NCBI GenBank assembly: GCA_937967645.1
Contig: CALBTT010000130.1
Location: forward strand, 1-18,049
DNA from: an uncultured Zoogloea sp.
Lineage (GTDB): Bacteria > Pseudomonadota > Gammaproteobacteria > Burkholderiales > Rhodocyclaceae
Direction of reading: 5' to 3'
DNA: 18,049 nt
The position numbers were made by a program, and so were the translations under genes. Under the pieces are notes generated by a model. The model was not told the DNA's origin. It worked only from the letters and a program-made list of their open reading frames with translations, and made no database searches. This document shows, one piece after another, positions 1 through 7,845 of the stretch. Within the stretch, counting starts at the first letter, position 1; each line of letters begins with the position of its first letter.

Positions 1-1
1 C

Positions 2-148
2 TCCATCGGCCACCCCTTCGGCATGTCCGGCGCCCGCATGGTCGGCCACGCGCTGATCGAAGGGCGCCGTCGCGGGGTGCGCTATGTGGTGGTGTCGATG
101 TGCATCGGCGGCGGGATGGGGGCGGCGGGTTTGTTCGAGGTCTGCTGA
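2..148 (+). CDS. Thiolase (acetyl-CoA acetyltransferase family), C-terminal end only
   Basis: This is the last 48 codons of a thiolase that starts before the window. The reading frame shows GHPFGMSGAR near the left edge and CIGGGMGAAG near the stop. These are the two C-terminal thiolase motifs: the histidine of GHP and the cysteine of CxGGG are the catalytic acid/base residues in the family. Thiolases perform CoA-dependent cleavage of 3-ketoacyl-CoA, or the reverse condensation, in the cytoplasm. The gene is followed by a GC-rich hairpin (206-232), so it is probably the last gene of its transcript. Its neighbours (CoA ligase, oxygenase) suggest a beta-oxidation-like degradation step, but the substrate cannot be inferred from this fragment. 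Confidence 0.92.
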   Translation, partial: SIGHPFGMSGARMVGHALIEGRRRGVRYVVVSMCIGGGMGAAGLFEVC

Positions 149-205
149 CTTGGAGAGGGCCTGTTCCTGATGGGGCGGGCTGGACGACCCGGAAATCAAT
201 GAAAT

Positions 206-235
206 GCGCCCGGCCGGATGGCCGGGCGTTTGGCT
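206..235 (+). terminator. Intrinsic terminator after the thiolase
   Basis: A perfect 9-bp stem (CGCCCGGCC 207-215, GGCCGGGCG 220-228) with loop GGAT is followed by TTTGGCTTTCT. It lies about 60 nt after the thiolase stop. The T-run is interrupted, so strength is uncertain. Confidence 0.6.
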
Positions 236-371
236 TTCTGGAGCTTCAAACGGGCAACGGGTTGTCGGCCTTTGCGGCCATTGGGATTTCCCAAACTAGG
301 CCGGGAATGTGCTTGGGCGCAGCGGGTAGGTCGGGTTGATCCGGATGGTGCCGGGCAGAGCTCTGGCGCCA

Positions 372-402
372 TAAAAAAACGCCCGATGATCTCATCGGGC
401 GT
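372..402 (-). terminator. Intrinsic terminator for the Rieske oxygenase transcript
   Basis: An 11-bp perfect stem (ACGCCCGATGA 379-389, TCATCGGGCGT 392-402) has a run of A on its left side on the + strand. Read on the - strand it is therefore a hairpin followed by a U-run. It sits about 50 nt past the stop of the oxygenase. The rest of 149-452 holds only this hairpin, the thiolase terminator and no supportable gene. Confidence 0.8.
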
Positions 403-452
403 CAATGGTGTGCCGGCCATGCGGGCGGCGTTTCACCAGGGGAGGGTCGAGG

Positions 453-1562
453 TCAGGCGGCGACGGGCTCCTTGTCCGTATAAGGCACCGCGCCCTTCGG
501 CACGTAATACCCTTCGCACTGGTCCAGGAACTCCTGCTTCATGGCGCGGGGGTTGTAGAACTGCTTGTACCAGATGCGGGCCTTCATGAAGGGGCCGTCG
601 CTGGGGATGAAGAGGCCGTTGAGGCAGGGGCCCTTGTTGGTCCACACCTCGAAATCCTGCGCAAAGGCGGTGAGGGCGGCTTGCTGGAACTGGCGGGCGG
701 CGATGGTATCGGGCAGGGTCGCCGTGTCGTTACCGCCGGGCGACTTGACCAGCAGGGCGTGCCAGACCTTGATGCTGCCGTCGTCCACCGGGGTGTGGGT
801 GATCATCATCACTGCGTCGTACAGGCCGGTGAGCTCGGAGATCAGCACGCCGGGGCCGTGGTAGACGGTGAGGGTGTGCAGGATGGGGCTCACGCCGTCC
901 TCGCCCACCAGGGTGCGGTGGGGGCCGCACTGACGCTGGATGGCGTTATGGCCCTTGAACTCGTTCTCGTACTTCTCCACGGTGGAGCCGTGGATCGGGC
1001 TGAGGTGGCCGTAGTCGCAGATGTTGTCGATGACTTCCTGGGGGTGCTGGTTGAGGATGCCCAGGTGGTCGAACTTCCAGCGCACCCAGGCGGGGTCGTC
1101 CCACTGGGGCAGGCTGGGGTGATCCCACTCCGGCTCGCCGCCTTCCGGGTCGTGCCACAGCCAGATGGCACCCAGGCTCTCCACCACCGGCCAGGACTTG
1201 ACGTTGGCCGCGGCGGGGATGGGGCCTTCATGGTAGGGGATGTCGGTGCACTTGCCGTCCGCACCGAAGCGCCAGGCATGGTAGGGGCAGCGGATGCCGT
1301 CGCCTTCGACGTTGCTGCCGCCGCCGTCGAGCACCACGTAGGAGGTGTTGTTGGGCGCCGCCAGGTGGGTCTTCATGTGCGGGCAGTAGGCGTCCAGCAG
1401 GACGACCTTGCCGCTCTCGCGACCCCGGTAGAGGGCAAAGTCCTTGCCGAAGAAGCGTACTGCGAGCGGCTTGTGGGTGTTCAGCTCGGCGGCGTCGGCG
1501 ATCATGAACCAGCCGCGGGGGAAGGTGAATTCGCCGAGTCGATAGTCCTTGGTGGTGGCCAT
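453..1562 (-). CDS. Rieske-type aromatic/steroid ring-hydroxylating oxygenase, KshA-like
   Basis: A 369-aa oxygenase component. The N-terminal Rieske [2Fe-2S] domain has C60-P-H62 and C92-P-Y-H95. The C-terminal catalytic domain has N180-x2-D183-x2-H186-x4-H191, with D303 (QDFEVWTNK) as the likely third ligand of the mononuclear iron. This N..D..H....H arrangement and the QDxExW motif match the KshA (3-ketosteroid 9-alpha-hydroxylase oxygenase) group of Rieske monooxygenases. The gap between the two cluster-binding pairs is 29 residues, against about 16 in typical Rieske oxygenases, with the extra stretch around NNTSYVV...EGDGI. The start is set by AAAGGAG at 1568-1574, 5 nt upstream; the longer upstream open frame has no such support. 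No ferredoxin reductase partner is visible in the window. The exact substrate is unknown; a steroid-like compound is an inference from family and context. Confidence 0.88.
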   Translation of the reverse strand: MATTKDYRLGEFTFPRGWFMIADAAELNTHKPLAVRFFGKDFALYRGRESGKVVLLDAYCPHMKTHLAAPNNTSYVVLDGGGSNVEGDGIRCPYHAWRFGADGKCTDIPYHEGPIPAAANVKSWPVVESLGAIWLWHDPEGGEPEWDHPSLPQWDDPAWVRWKFDHLGILNQHPQEVIDNICDYGHLSPIHGSTVEKYENEFKGHNAIQRQCGPHRTLVGEDGVSPILHTLTVYHGPGVLISELTGLYDAVMMITHTPVDDGSIKVWHALLVKSPGGNDTATLPDTIAARQFQQAALTAFAQDFEVWTNKGPCLNGLFIPSDGPFMKARIWYKQFYNPRAMKQEFLDQCEGYYVPKGAVPYTDKEPVAA

Positions 1563-1657
1563 GGAGGCTCCTTTTCGTGATGGGTGTGGGTGTGGATGCA
1601 CGTCTGATTGTGGGCAGGGGGCGCGGGCGAGGCATCCCCCGTTCGGACGATGGGCGC

Positions 1658-2992
1658 TCAGCCGGCCTTGAGGGCGTCGAGGCGCCGCACGTAGTCCTGG
1701 ATGCCCCGGCCCAGCAGCAGGGCGGAGATCCCCAGCAGGCACAGGGTCACGAGCAGGGCGTAGCGCAGGCTGCCCGGACCGAAGCGGCTGACGAACAGGT
1801 CGCTCAGCGCCCCGGACAGGAGCGGCCCGAGCCCCGCGCCGAAGAGGGTCAGGAAGAGGTTGAGCATGGCCGCACCGAGGGCCCGCTGGTTGGGCGCCAT
1901 CATGTGGCTGGTGGCGGCGTAGCACAGGGGCGGCCACCAGGCATTGAAGAAGCCGAAGCCCACCGCGAAGACCATCGCGTGGGGGACGGCCAGGCTGCCC
2001 AGCTGCCAGTTGCCGGCCGGCCACAGCAGGAAGGCGAAGCCCATCGGCAGGCCCAGGATGGCACCGAGCATGGGCAGGCGGATCTGCCAGCGCGGGTCAC
2101 GTCGGGTGAGGCGGTCGCAGTACCAGCCGCCGAAGATCGCGCCGCTGGCGGCACCCAGGCCGCTGGCCAGGCCGAACAGCAGGCCGGCCTGGGCCAGGGG
2201 CAGGTCGTGGCTGCGCATCAGGAAGCTCGGCCCCCAGATGCCGTAGCCGTAGCCGGCAATGCCGCCCAACCCGCAGGCCAGGCACACCAGCAGGAAGGCG
2301 CGGATGCTCAGCAGCGCCCGCAACTGGGCCAGCAGGGGCAGGGCAGGGCTGGCGGCGGCTGCCGGGGCACTGTCGAAGCCGCCCCGGCGCGGTTCGCGCA
2401 CCAGCAGCCAGAGCAGCGCGGCGAGCACGATGCCGGGCACCCCGAAGAACAGGAAGGTGGCCCGCCAGCCGTGTTGCTGGGCGATCCAGCCGCCCAGGGC
2501 CATGGCCAGGATCATGCCGATGTGCGGGCCCATCATGAACAGGCTGATGACCATCGAGCGGCGTTCCTTGGGGTACAGGTCCGACACCATCGACATGGAC
2601 GGGGCCATGCCGCCGGCCTCGCCGATGGCCACCGTCATGCGGGCGATCATCAGCTGCCAGAACTGGCCCGCCACGCCGCAGGCCATGGTGGCCAGGCTCC
2701 ACAGGCCGCAGGCGATGGCCACCAGGTTGCGGCGGTTGAAGCCCTGGTCGGCGAGGCGCCCGAGGGGGATGCCCATCACCGCGTAGAGCACCCCGAAGGC
2801 CAGGCCGGTGAGCAGGCCCATGGCCGTGTCGGAGGCGCCGAACTCCCGCTTGATCGGTTCGATCAGGATGGCGATGACGTTGCGGTCGATATACGAGAAC
2901 ACATACACCAGGGCCAGCAGCAGCAGGCTCAGATGGGTCCGCCAGTTGACGATCGGGGCGGCGGCGGTGACTGCGAAGGATTCCTGCTTCAT
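1658..2992 (-). CDS. MFS transporter (spinster-like / anion-cation symporter type)
   Basis: A 444-aa inner-membrane protein with about 12 hydrophobic segments. Segment 1 contains YIDRNV (residues 34-39). The loop between TM2 and TM3 carries a motif-A-like GRLADQGFNRR (78-88), and EPRRGG marks the central cytoplasmic loop after TM6. This pattern is typical of spinster-like MFS carriers often found in catabolic clusters. The start at 2992 was chosen because GGAG lies 7 nt upstream and the product then begins like its relatives. A start at 3052 would add a proline-rich 20-residue leader after an AAAGGA too close to the ATG. It ends 95 nt before the Rieske gene on the same strand, so the two are probably cotranscribed. 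It likely imports the oxygenase substrate or exports a product; direction and ligand are unknown. Confidence 0.87.
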   Translation of the reverse strand: MKQESFAVTAAAPIVNWRTHLSLLLLALVYVFSYIDRNVIAILIEPIKREFGASDTAMGLLTGLAFGVLYAVMGIPLGRLADQGFNRRNLVAIACGLWSLATMACGVAGQFWQLMIARMTVAIGEAGGMAPSMSMVSDLYPKERRSMVISLFMMGPHIGMILAMALGGWIAQQHGWRATFLFFGVPGIVLAALLWLLVREPRRGGFDSAPAAAASPALPLLAQLRALLSIRAFLLVCLACGLGGIAGYGYGIWGPSFLMRSHDLPLAQAGLLFGLASGLGAASGAIFGGWYCDRLTRRDPRWQIRLPMLGAILGLPMGFAFLLWPAGNWQLGSLAVPHAMVFAVGFGFFNAWWPPLCYAATSHMMAPNQRALGAAMLNLFLTLFGAGLGPLLSGALSDLFVSRFGPGSLRYALLVTLCLLGISALLLGRGIQDYVRRLDALKAG

Positions 2993-3052
2993 GGAGAGGC
3001 TCCGGGCGGGGGACAGGCTAGGGATACTGTGGATCTCCGGCAACGGGGGCAT

Positions 3053-3066
3053 CGTCCTTTTGGACG
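3053..3066. promoter_or_regulatory. Palindrome in the divergent MFS / hydrolase promoter region
   Basis: CGTCC-TTTT-GGACG lies between the divergently transcribed MFS gene (-) and hydrolase gene (+), in the only space (2993-3119) where both promoters can sit. It could be an operator for a shared regulator. I see no convincing -35/-10 pair, and the palindrome is short, so chance is possible. Confidence 0.25.
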
Positions 3067-3119
3067 TTTTGTGCGGACGCCCTGGCGCCTAGATTCGATG
3101 CATGAACCCAGGAGGGCCC

Positions 3120-4205
3120 ATGGCCGACACCGTCTCAGACCCGCATGCCTCCGCGCCCGCCGGCGTGCAGGCCGTCACCCAATCCATCCAGTTTCCCTTC
3201 GAACCCCCTGCGCCGGATGCCTCGGTGGTCGAGGTGGCGCCGGGCATCCTGTGGCTGCGGATGCCCATGCCGATGCAGCTCGACCACATCAACATCTACC
3301 TGCTCAAGGATGAAGACGGCTGGATCATCGTGGATACCGGCCTGCACACCCCGGCCTGCAAGGCCTTGTGGGAGCAGGTGGTGGTCACCCGCCTCGAAGG
3401 GCTGCCCCTTAAGGGCCTGGTGTGTACCCACTTCCACTACGACCACGCCGGCCTGGCCCGCTGGCTTACCGACCGCTACGCCATTCCGCTGTGGATGACC
3501 CACGGCGAGTTCTTCACCATGCGCGCCCTCGGCGAACGCCTGCCCGATCCGCCACCCGAAGGGCTGGTGCTGTTCCACCAGCGCGCCGGCATGTCGGAGG
3601 AGCGCATCGCGCGCATGCTGGCCGGTCTGCGCAAGGACCCGTTCATGCCGCCCCAGCCCGAGAGCTTCCGCCGCCTGCGGGCGGGCGACAGCCTGGAGAT
3701 CGGTGGTCGAAGCTGGCGGATCATCGTCGGGGAGGGGCACTCGCCGGAGCACGCCTGCCTGTACTGCGCCGAGGACGCCATCCTCATCGCCGGCGACCAG
3801 CTGCTGCCGCGCATCACCTCCAACGTGCTGGTCTCCAGCATGGAGCCGGAGGGCAATCCGCTGCAGCTGTGGCTGGACTCCCTCGAGCGGCTGGACCGCC
3901 TGTCGCCCGACACTCTGGTGCTGCCGTCCCATGAGCGCGTCTTCCGCGGGCTGAGGCCGCGGGTGGCCGAGCTGCAGGCCCACCACCAGCACCAGTTCGA
4001 CCTGCTGCTGGCGGCCCTGGCCGACGGCGCCCGCCTGTCGGCCTTCGAGGCGATGAGCGTGCTGTTCCCGCGCAGCCTGAAGGCTGCCGAGGAGATGATG
4101 GCCGTCGGCGAGAGCCTCGCCCACCTGGCCTGGCTGCGCTACGCCGGGCAGATCGTGCGGACCCTGGACGAAGACGGCGTATACCGATTCGCCATGGCGG
4201 CCTGA
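3120..4205 (+). CDS. Metallo-beta-lactamase-fold hydrolase with C-terminal helical domain
   Basis: A 361-aa cytoplasmic protein. The MBL metal-binding set is complete: T-H104-F-H106-Y-D108-H109, then H207 (GEGHSPEH), D226 (AGDQ) and H271 (PSHE). About 90 residues after H271 form a helical/winged-helix-like tail, as in LACTB2-like and thioester/lactone hydrolase relatives. I chose the ATG at 3120 because GGAGG (3111-3115) precedes it closely; an in-frame ATG at 3102 would add six residues and lacks a ribosome binding site. It lies 78 nt upstream of the acyl-CoA ligase on the same strand and diverges from the MFS gene, which suggests a role in the same pathway, for example hydrolysing a CoA thioester or a lactone. 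That role is an inference. Confidence 0.85.
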   Translation: MADTVSDPHASAPAGVQAVTQSIQFPFEPPAPDASVVEVAPGILWLRMPMPMQLDHINIYLLKDEDGWIIVDTGLHTPACKALWEQVVVTRLEGLPLKGLVCTHFHYDHAGLARWLTDRYAIPLWMTHGEFFTMRALGERLPDPPPEGLVLFHQRAGMSEERIARMLAGLRKDPFMPPQPESFRRLRAGDSLEIGGRSWRIIVGEGHSPEHACLYCAEDAILIAGDQLLPRITSNVLVSSMEPEGNPLQLWLDSLERLDRLSPDTLVLPSHERVFRGLRPRVAELQAHHQHQFDLLLAALADGARLSAFEAMSVLFPRSLKAAEEMMAVGESLAHLAWLRYAGQIVRTLDEDGVYRFAMAA

Positions 4206-4283
4206 AGGGCTTACAGTCGCGCCCGCGCACGCAACACCTACATAGAACAGGCGGCAGCCCACTGCCGACGAGGAGACAAGACC

Positions 4284-5984
4284 ATGACCGACACCGCAGC
4301 GCTGGACCTGGCACGCCAGGCCCGGGCTCAGCTCACCGCCCCCGGAGCCCCCTTCGAAGTGATCGAATGCCCCGTGGGCGACCACCTCGAGCGCCGCTAC
4401 CGCAACGCCTTTCCCACCCTGCCGGCGCTGCTCGCGGCAGCCCGCAGCCATGGGGACAAGCCTTACATCAAGTACCAGGGTGAAACCTGGACCTTCACCC
4501 GCTTCTTCGCCGAGGCCGACGCGGTGGCGGCCCGCCTGCATGCTGCCGGTGTGCGCCCCGGCGACCGCATCGCCATCGCCATGCGCAACCGCCCCGAGTG
4601 GGGCGTGGCCTTCGTCGCCAGCGCCCTGATCGGGGCCGTGCCGGCGCCCCTCAACAGCTTCGGCCTGCGCGAGGAACTGCACGCGGCGCTGGCCGATCTG
4701 GGCGCCAAGGTGGTGTTCTGCGATCCGGAGCGCCAGGCCCGCATCGCAGGCGAGGGCGCGCCCGACGCGCTGCTGATCGTCACCGACATGGCGCATGACA
4801 GCGATGGCGCCCAGGCCTACGCCCGCTTCGCCGCCCAGCCCGCCGATGCGCTGCCGGCGGTGGAGGTGGGCCCGGATGATCCGGCAGTGATCCTGTTCAC
4901 CTCCGGCGCCACCAGCCGGGCCAAGGGCGTGCTGTCCACCCAGCGAGCGGTGTGCCAGGCGCTGTTCAACATCGATTTCATCGGTGCCGTGTCGGCGATG
5001 AGCTCGCCCGAGGCGGTGGCGAAGCTCATGGCCCGCGGCCTGCCACCCACCACCCTCACCGCGGTGCCGCTGTTCCATGTGAGCGGCCTGCACGCCCAAC
5101 TGCTCAATGCCCTGCGCAACGGCCGCCGGCTGGTGTTCACCCACCGCTGGGACCCGTCCACCGCGCTGGACCTGATCGCCGAGGAGCAGGTCACCCAGTT
5201 CAACGGCGCGCCGTCGATGGTCATGCAGTTGCTCGCCGAGCCGCGCTTCGACGACCCGGCCGTCACCGGCAAGCTCGGTGGCCTGGGCTTCGGCGGGGCA
5301 GGGCTGCCCCAGCGCGCCATCGACGAGGTGCTCAAGCGCCCGCAGGGCGAGATGTCCGGCATCGGCTTCGGTCTCACCGAGAGCAACGGCGTCGGCGCGG
5401 CCGCCTCCGGTGCGGTGTTCCGTCTGGCGCCCCGCGCCTCGGGCCTGGTGTCGCCGATCGTGGACCTGCGCATCGTGGACGCCGCGGGCCAGGTCGTGCC
5501 GCCGGGCGGCATGGGCGAGATCTGCCTGCGCGGGGTGACCCTGATGCAGCACTACTGGAACGACCCCGATGCCACCGCCCACGCCGTGCGCGATGGCTGG
5601 TTCCACACCGGTGACGTGGGCTACGTGAGCGACGACGGTCTGCTCTTCGTGGTGGACCGCATCAAGGACGTGATCAACCGCTCCGGCGAGAAGATCGCCG
5701 CCGCCGAAGTGGAGTCCTGCCTGCTGCAGCACCCCGACCTGAGCGAGGCTGCCGTCTTCGCCATGCCCGACGAAGGCACCGGCGAAGCCGTGGCCGCTGC
5801 CGTGGTGCTGCGCGAGGGCAGTCGCCTCACCGAAGCCGACCTGCAAGCCCATGTGGCCGCCCATCTGGCCGGCTACAAGGTGCCGGCCCGCATCTTCATC
5901 CGCCACGACGCCCTGCCGCGCAACCCCGCCGGCAAGCTGCTCAAGACCGACCTCAAGCGCGAATACCTCCCCCCCGCCAGCTGA
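4284..5984 (+). CDS. AMP-forming acyl-CoA synthetase / ligase (ANL superfamily)
   Basis: A 566-aa enzyme expected to activate a carboxylic acid with ATP and CoA, giving acyl-CoA, AMP and PPi in the cytoplasm. Adenylation-domain motifs are in order: phosphate-binding loop TSGATSRAKG (206-215), GFGLTES (361-367), HTGD (441-444), hinge DRIKDVINRSGEK (458-470) and the C-terminal NPAGK with catalytic lysine K551. The P-loop is slightly off the usual TSGTTGxPKG (ATSRA in place of TTGxP) but keeps the lysine. The start has GAGGAG about 8 nt upstream. Length and motif spacing are normal for the family. With the thiolase and the oxygenase nearby, it probably activates a degradation intermediate or side chain; the substrate is not readable. 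Confidence 0.9.
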   Translation: MTDTAALDLARQARAQLTAPGAPFEVIECPVGDHLERRYRNAFPTLPALLAAARSHGDKPYIKYQGETWTFTRFFAEADAVAARLHAAGVRPGDRIAIAMRNRPEWGVAFVASALIGAVPAPLNSFGLREELHAALADLGAKVVFCDPERQARIAGEGAPDALLIVTDMAHDSDGAQAYARFAAQPADALPAVEVGPDDPAVILFTSGATSRAKGVLSTQRAVCQALFNIDFIGAVSAMSSPEAVAKLMARGLPPTTLTAVPLFHVSGLHAQLLNALRNGRRLVFTHRWDPSTALDLIAEEQVTQFNGAPSMVMQLLAEPRFDDPAVTGKLGGLGFGGAGLPQRAIDEVLKRPQGEMSGIGFGLTESNGVGAAASGAVFRLAPRASGLVSPIVDLRIVDAAGQVVPPGGMGEICLRGVTLMQHYWNDPDATAHAVRDGWFHTGDVGYVSDDGLLFVVDRIKDVINRSGEKIAAAEVESCLLQHPDLSEAAVFAMPDEGTGEAVAAAVVLREGSRLTEADLQAHVAAHLAGYKVPARIFIRHDALPRNPAGKLLKTDLKREYLPPAS

Positions 5985-6009
5985 CGCAGATGCAGGGCCT
6001 GTAGGGGCG

Positions 6010-6231
6010 CTGTAGGGGCGACTTCAGTCGCCCGCGGACTCCGGTCAACCGCATGCCGTTGATCAACGTCCGTGGGCGGCTGAAGCCGCCCCTACAGCCG
6101 CGGACTCTGGCCAACCGCATGCCGTTGATCAATCTCCGTGGGCCTGTAGGGGCGACTTCAGTCGCCCGGGGACTCCGGTCGACCACATGCCGTTGATCAA
6201 TCTCCGTGGGCGGCTGAAGCCGCCCCTACAG
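6010..6231. repeat. Tandemly duplicated 134-bp block carrying four REP-like hairpins
   Basis: Two hairpin types alternate: A (6010-6033 and 6144-6167) and B (6074-6097 and 6208-6231). Type A has stem GGGCGAC/GTCGCCC with loop TTCA and is preceded by CTGTA. Type B is almost its reverse complement, with stem GGGCGGC/GCCGCCC and loop TGAA, and ends in CCCCTACAG. The A-to-A and B-to-B distances are both 134 bp, so the block is a tandem duplication. Linkers share CATGCCGTTGATCAA. A partial extra arm, CCTGTAGGGGCG, lies at 5999-6009. The block sits just after the CoA ligase stop, where it may end transcription or stabilise the mRNA 3' end, although there is no T-run. Confidence 0.85.
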
Positions 6232-6363
6232 TCTGTACGCCCGCCCGCCCCAACCCGTCTCGCTGCCCCCCTGCAATAGGGCTAGTCCTCTCGGACGATG
6301 TTCCGCCTTCCGCTTCCACGAAGAATGGTTCCAGATGAAACAAGGGGATACACCCCGCCGCCA

Positions 6364-6380
6364 GCGGCACTTCATCTGCA
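6364..6380 (+). promoter_or_regulatory. Weak sigma-54-like -24/-12 element upstream of DUF1329
   Basis: CGGCACTTCATCTGCA has the GG-N10-GC spacing of sigma-54 promoters, with GGCAC intact at -24 but CTGC instead of TTGC at -12. It lies about 52 nt before the start codon. Otherwise 6232-6431 shows no clear sigma-70 promoter. A chance match is quite possible. Confidence 0.22.
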
Positions 6381-6431
6381 CAAAAGCCGTTCCGCTCAAG
6401 CAGCCATTCGCACCCGGAAGGAGATAACCAA

Positions 6432-7817
6432 ATGAAGAAAACCCAGTCATGGGTCCCCGCATTGACCACCCTTGCCCTGTCGCTCGCCGCAGCGAACGTC
6501 AGCGCCAAGGTGACCGAGGATGAAGCCGCCAAGCTCGGCAAGGAGCTGACCTGTGTCGGCGCCGAGGCTGGCGCCAACAAGGACGGCAGCATTCCGGCCT
6601 TCTCCGGCAAGTGGCTGGGCACGCCGCCTGGCATCAAGTACACCCCGCACGTTGGTCAGCACCCGGTTGATCCCTACGCCGCCGACAAGCCCCTCTTCGT
6701 CATCACCCAGGCCAACGCCGCCCAGTACGCCAACCGCCTCAGCGATGGTCAGAAGGCGCTGCTGGCGCGCTTCCCCAGCTCCTACAAGATCCCGGTCTAC
6801 CAGGGCCGTCGCGAATTCCGCTACCCCGACAAGATCTGCGAACTGGCCAAGAAGAACGCCCGTGAAGCCGAACTCATCGACAACGGCTTCGGCTTCACCG
6901 GGGTGATGGGCGCCATTCCCTTTCCCATCCCCAAGCAGGCCATGGAAGTGCTGGCCAACCACAACTTCCCTTACCGCGCCTACACCGAAGACAACCGTGG
7001 CCGCGACATTGCCGACGTCAACTCCAAGGGCGTGATCACCTGGGGCCGGCAGTTCAACCGCAACATGAACGTCGTCACCACCCCCGAGAACCTCGGCAAG
7101 CCCATGGAAGGCGCGATGGCCTACGCCATGACCGGCACCCTGCTGCCCGAGCGTGACAAGGGCACCATGACCACCTCCATCGAGCCGGTGAACTTTGCCA
7201 AGGGCAAGCGCCTCGCCTGGAACTACGACCCCGGCACCCGTCGCGTGCGCCAGCTGCCGCAGTACGGCTACGACACCCCGCTGGCCGGCTCCGGCGGCAA
7301 GCTCACCATCGACCAGGACCGCCTGATGAACGGCGCTCCCGACCGCTACGAGTGGGTCCTGCACGGCAAGCGCGAGATGTACGTCCCCGCCAACGCCTAC
7401 AAGGTGCATGACAAGAGCGTCAAGTACGCCGACCTGCTGCGCCCCGGCCACCCCAACCCCGACCTGCAGCGCTACGAGCTGCGCCGCGTATGGGTGCTCG
7501 AAGGCAAGCTCAAGGACGGCTACCGCCACCCCTTCGGCAAGCGCGTCATGTTCATCGACGAGGACACCTGGCACGCCGTCGCCGGCGACTACTACGACAC
7601 CCGTGGCCAGCTTTGGCAGCACGCCGTCATCAACTACTACTACGCCTTCGACCTGAACGCGTGGCACGCCGGCACCAGCTTCTACCACGACCTGAACTCC
7701 GGCAGCTATGTGGCCTACAACCTGTTCCAGGAGCGGGACATCGGCCCCGTCCTCAACAAGGGCGACATGAACGCAGACCAATTCACCCCGGCCGCCCTGC
7801 GCTCCGCCGGCAACTGA
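6432..7817 (+). CDS. DUF1329 family secreted protein
   Basis: A 461-aa protein with a clear Sec signal peptide (MKK, then a hydrophobic stretch ending in NVSA-K at about residue 26), so it should be periplasmic or attached to the outer membrane. The body matches DUF1329 proteins (LolA-like fold): tyrosine- and tryptophan-rich strands such as GTRRVRQLPQYGYD and the conserved FIDEDTWH near residue 377. DUF1329 genes are commonly found next to DUF1302 genes in clusters for hydrophobic compound degradation, and that arrangement is seen here: the DUF1302 gene starts 28 nt downstream. AAGGAG at 6418-6423 fixes the start. The molecular function is not established. Carrying hydrophobic substrates or lipids between the outer membrane and an RND pump is a reasonable guess. 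Confidence 0.9.
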   Translation: MKKTQSWVPALTTLALSLAAANVSAKVTEDEAAKLGKELTCVGAEAGANKDGSIPAFSGKWLGTPPGIKYTPHVGQHPVDPYAADKPLFVITQANAAQYANRLSDGQKALLARFPSSYKIPVYQGRREFRYPDKICELAKKNAREAELIDNGFGFTGVMGAIPFPIPKQAMEVLANHNFPYRAYTEDNRGRDIADVNSKGVITWGRQFNRNMNVVTTPENLGKPMEGAMAYAMTGTLLPERDKGTMTTSIEPVNFAKGKRLAWNYDPGTRRVRQLPQYGYDTPLAGSGGKLTIDQDRLMNGAPDRYEWVLHGKREMYVPANAYKVHDKSVKYADLLRPGHPNPDLQRYELRRVWVLEGKLKDGYRHPFGKRVMFIDEDTWHAVAGDYYDTRGQLWQHAVINYYYAFDLNAWHAGTSFYHDLNSGSYVAYNLFQERDIGPVLNKGDMNADQFTPAALRSAGN

Positions 7818-7845
7818 CCTTGCTCAGCTCAGGGAGACAAACACA

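Noticed and set aside
405..3313. Two long + strand frames opposite the Rieske and MFS genes
   Set aside because: Antisense shadows of GC-rich genes; the second is Gln/Gly/Ala/His-rich without any domain.
3135..5906. Very long open frame (923 codons) on the - strand opposite the hydrolase and ligase genes
   Set aside because: It is antisense to two genes with complete catalytic motifs, has a His/Gly/Ala-rich composition typical of GC-rich shadow frames and no recognisable domain.
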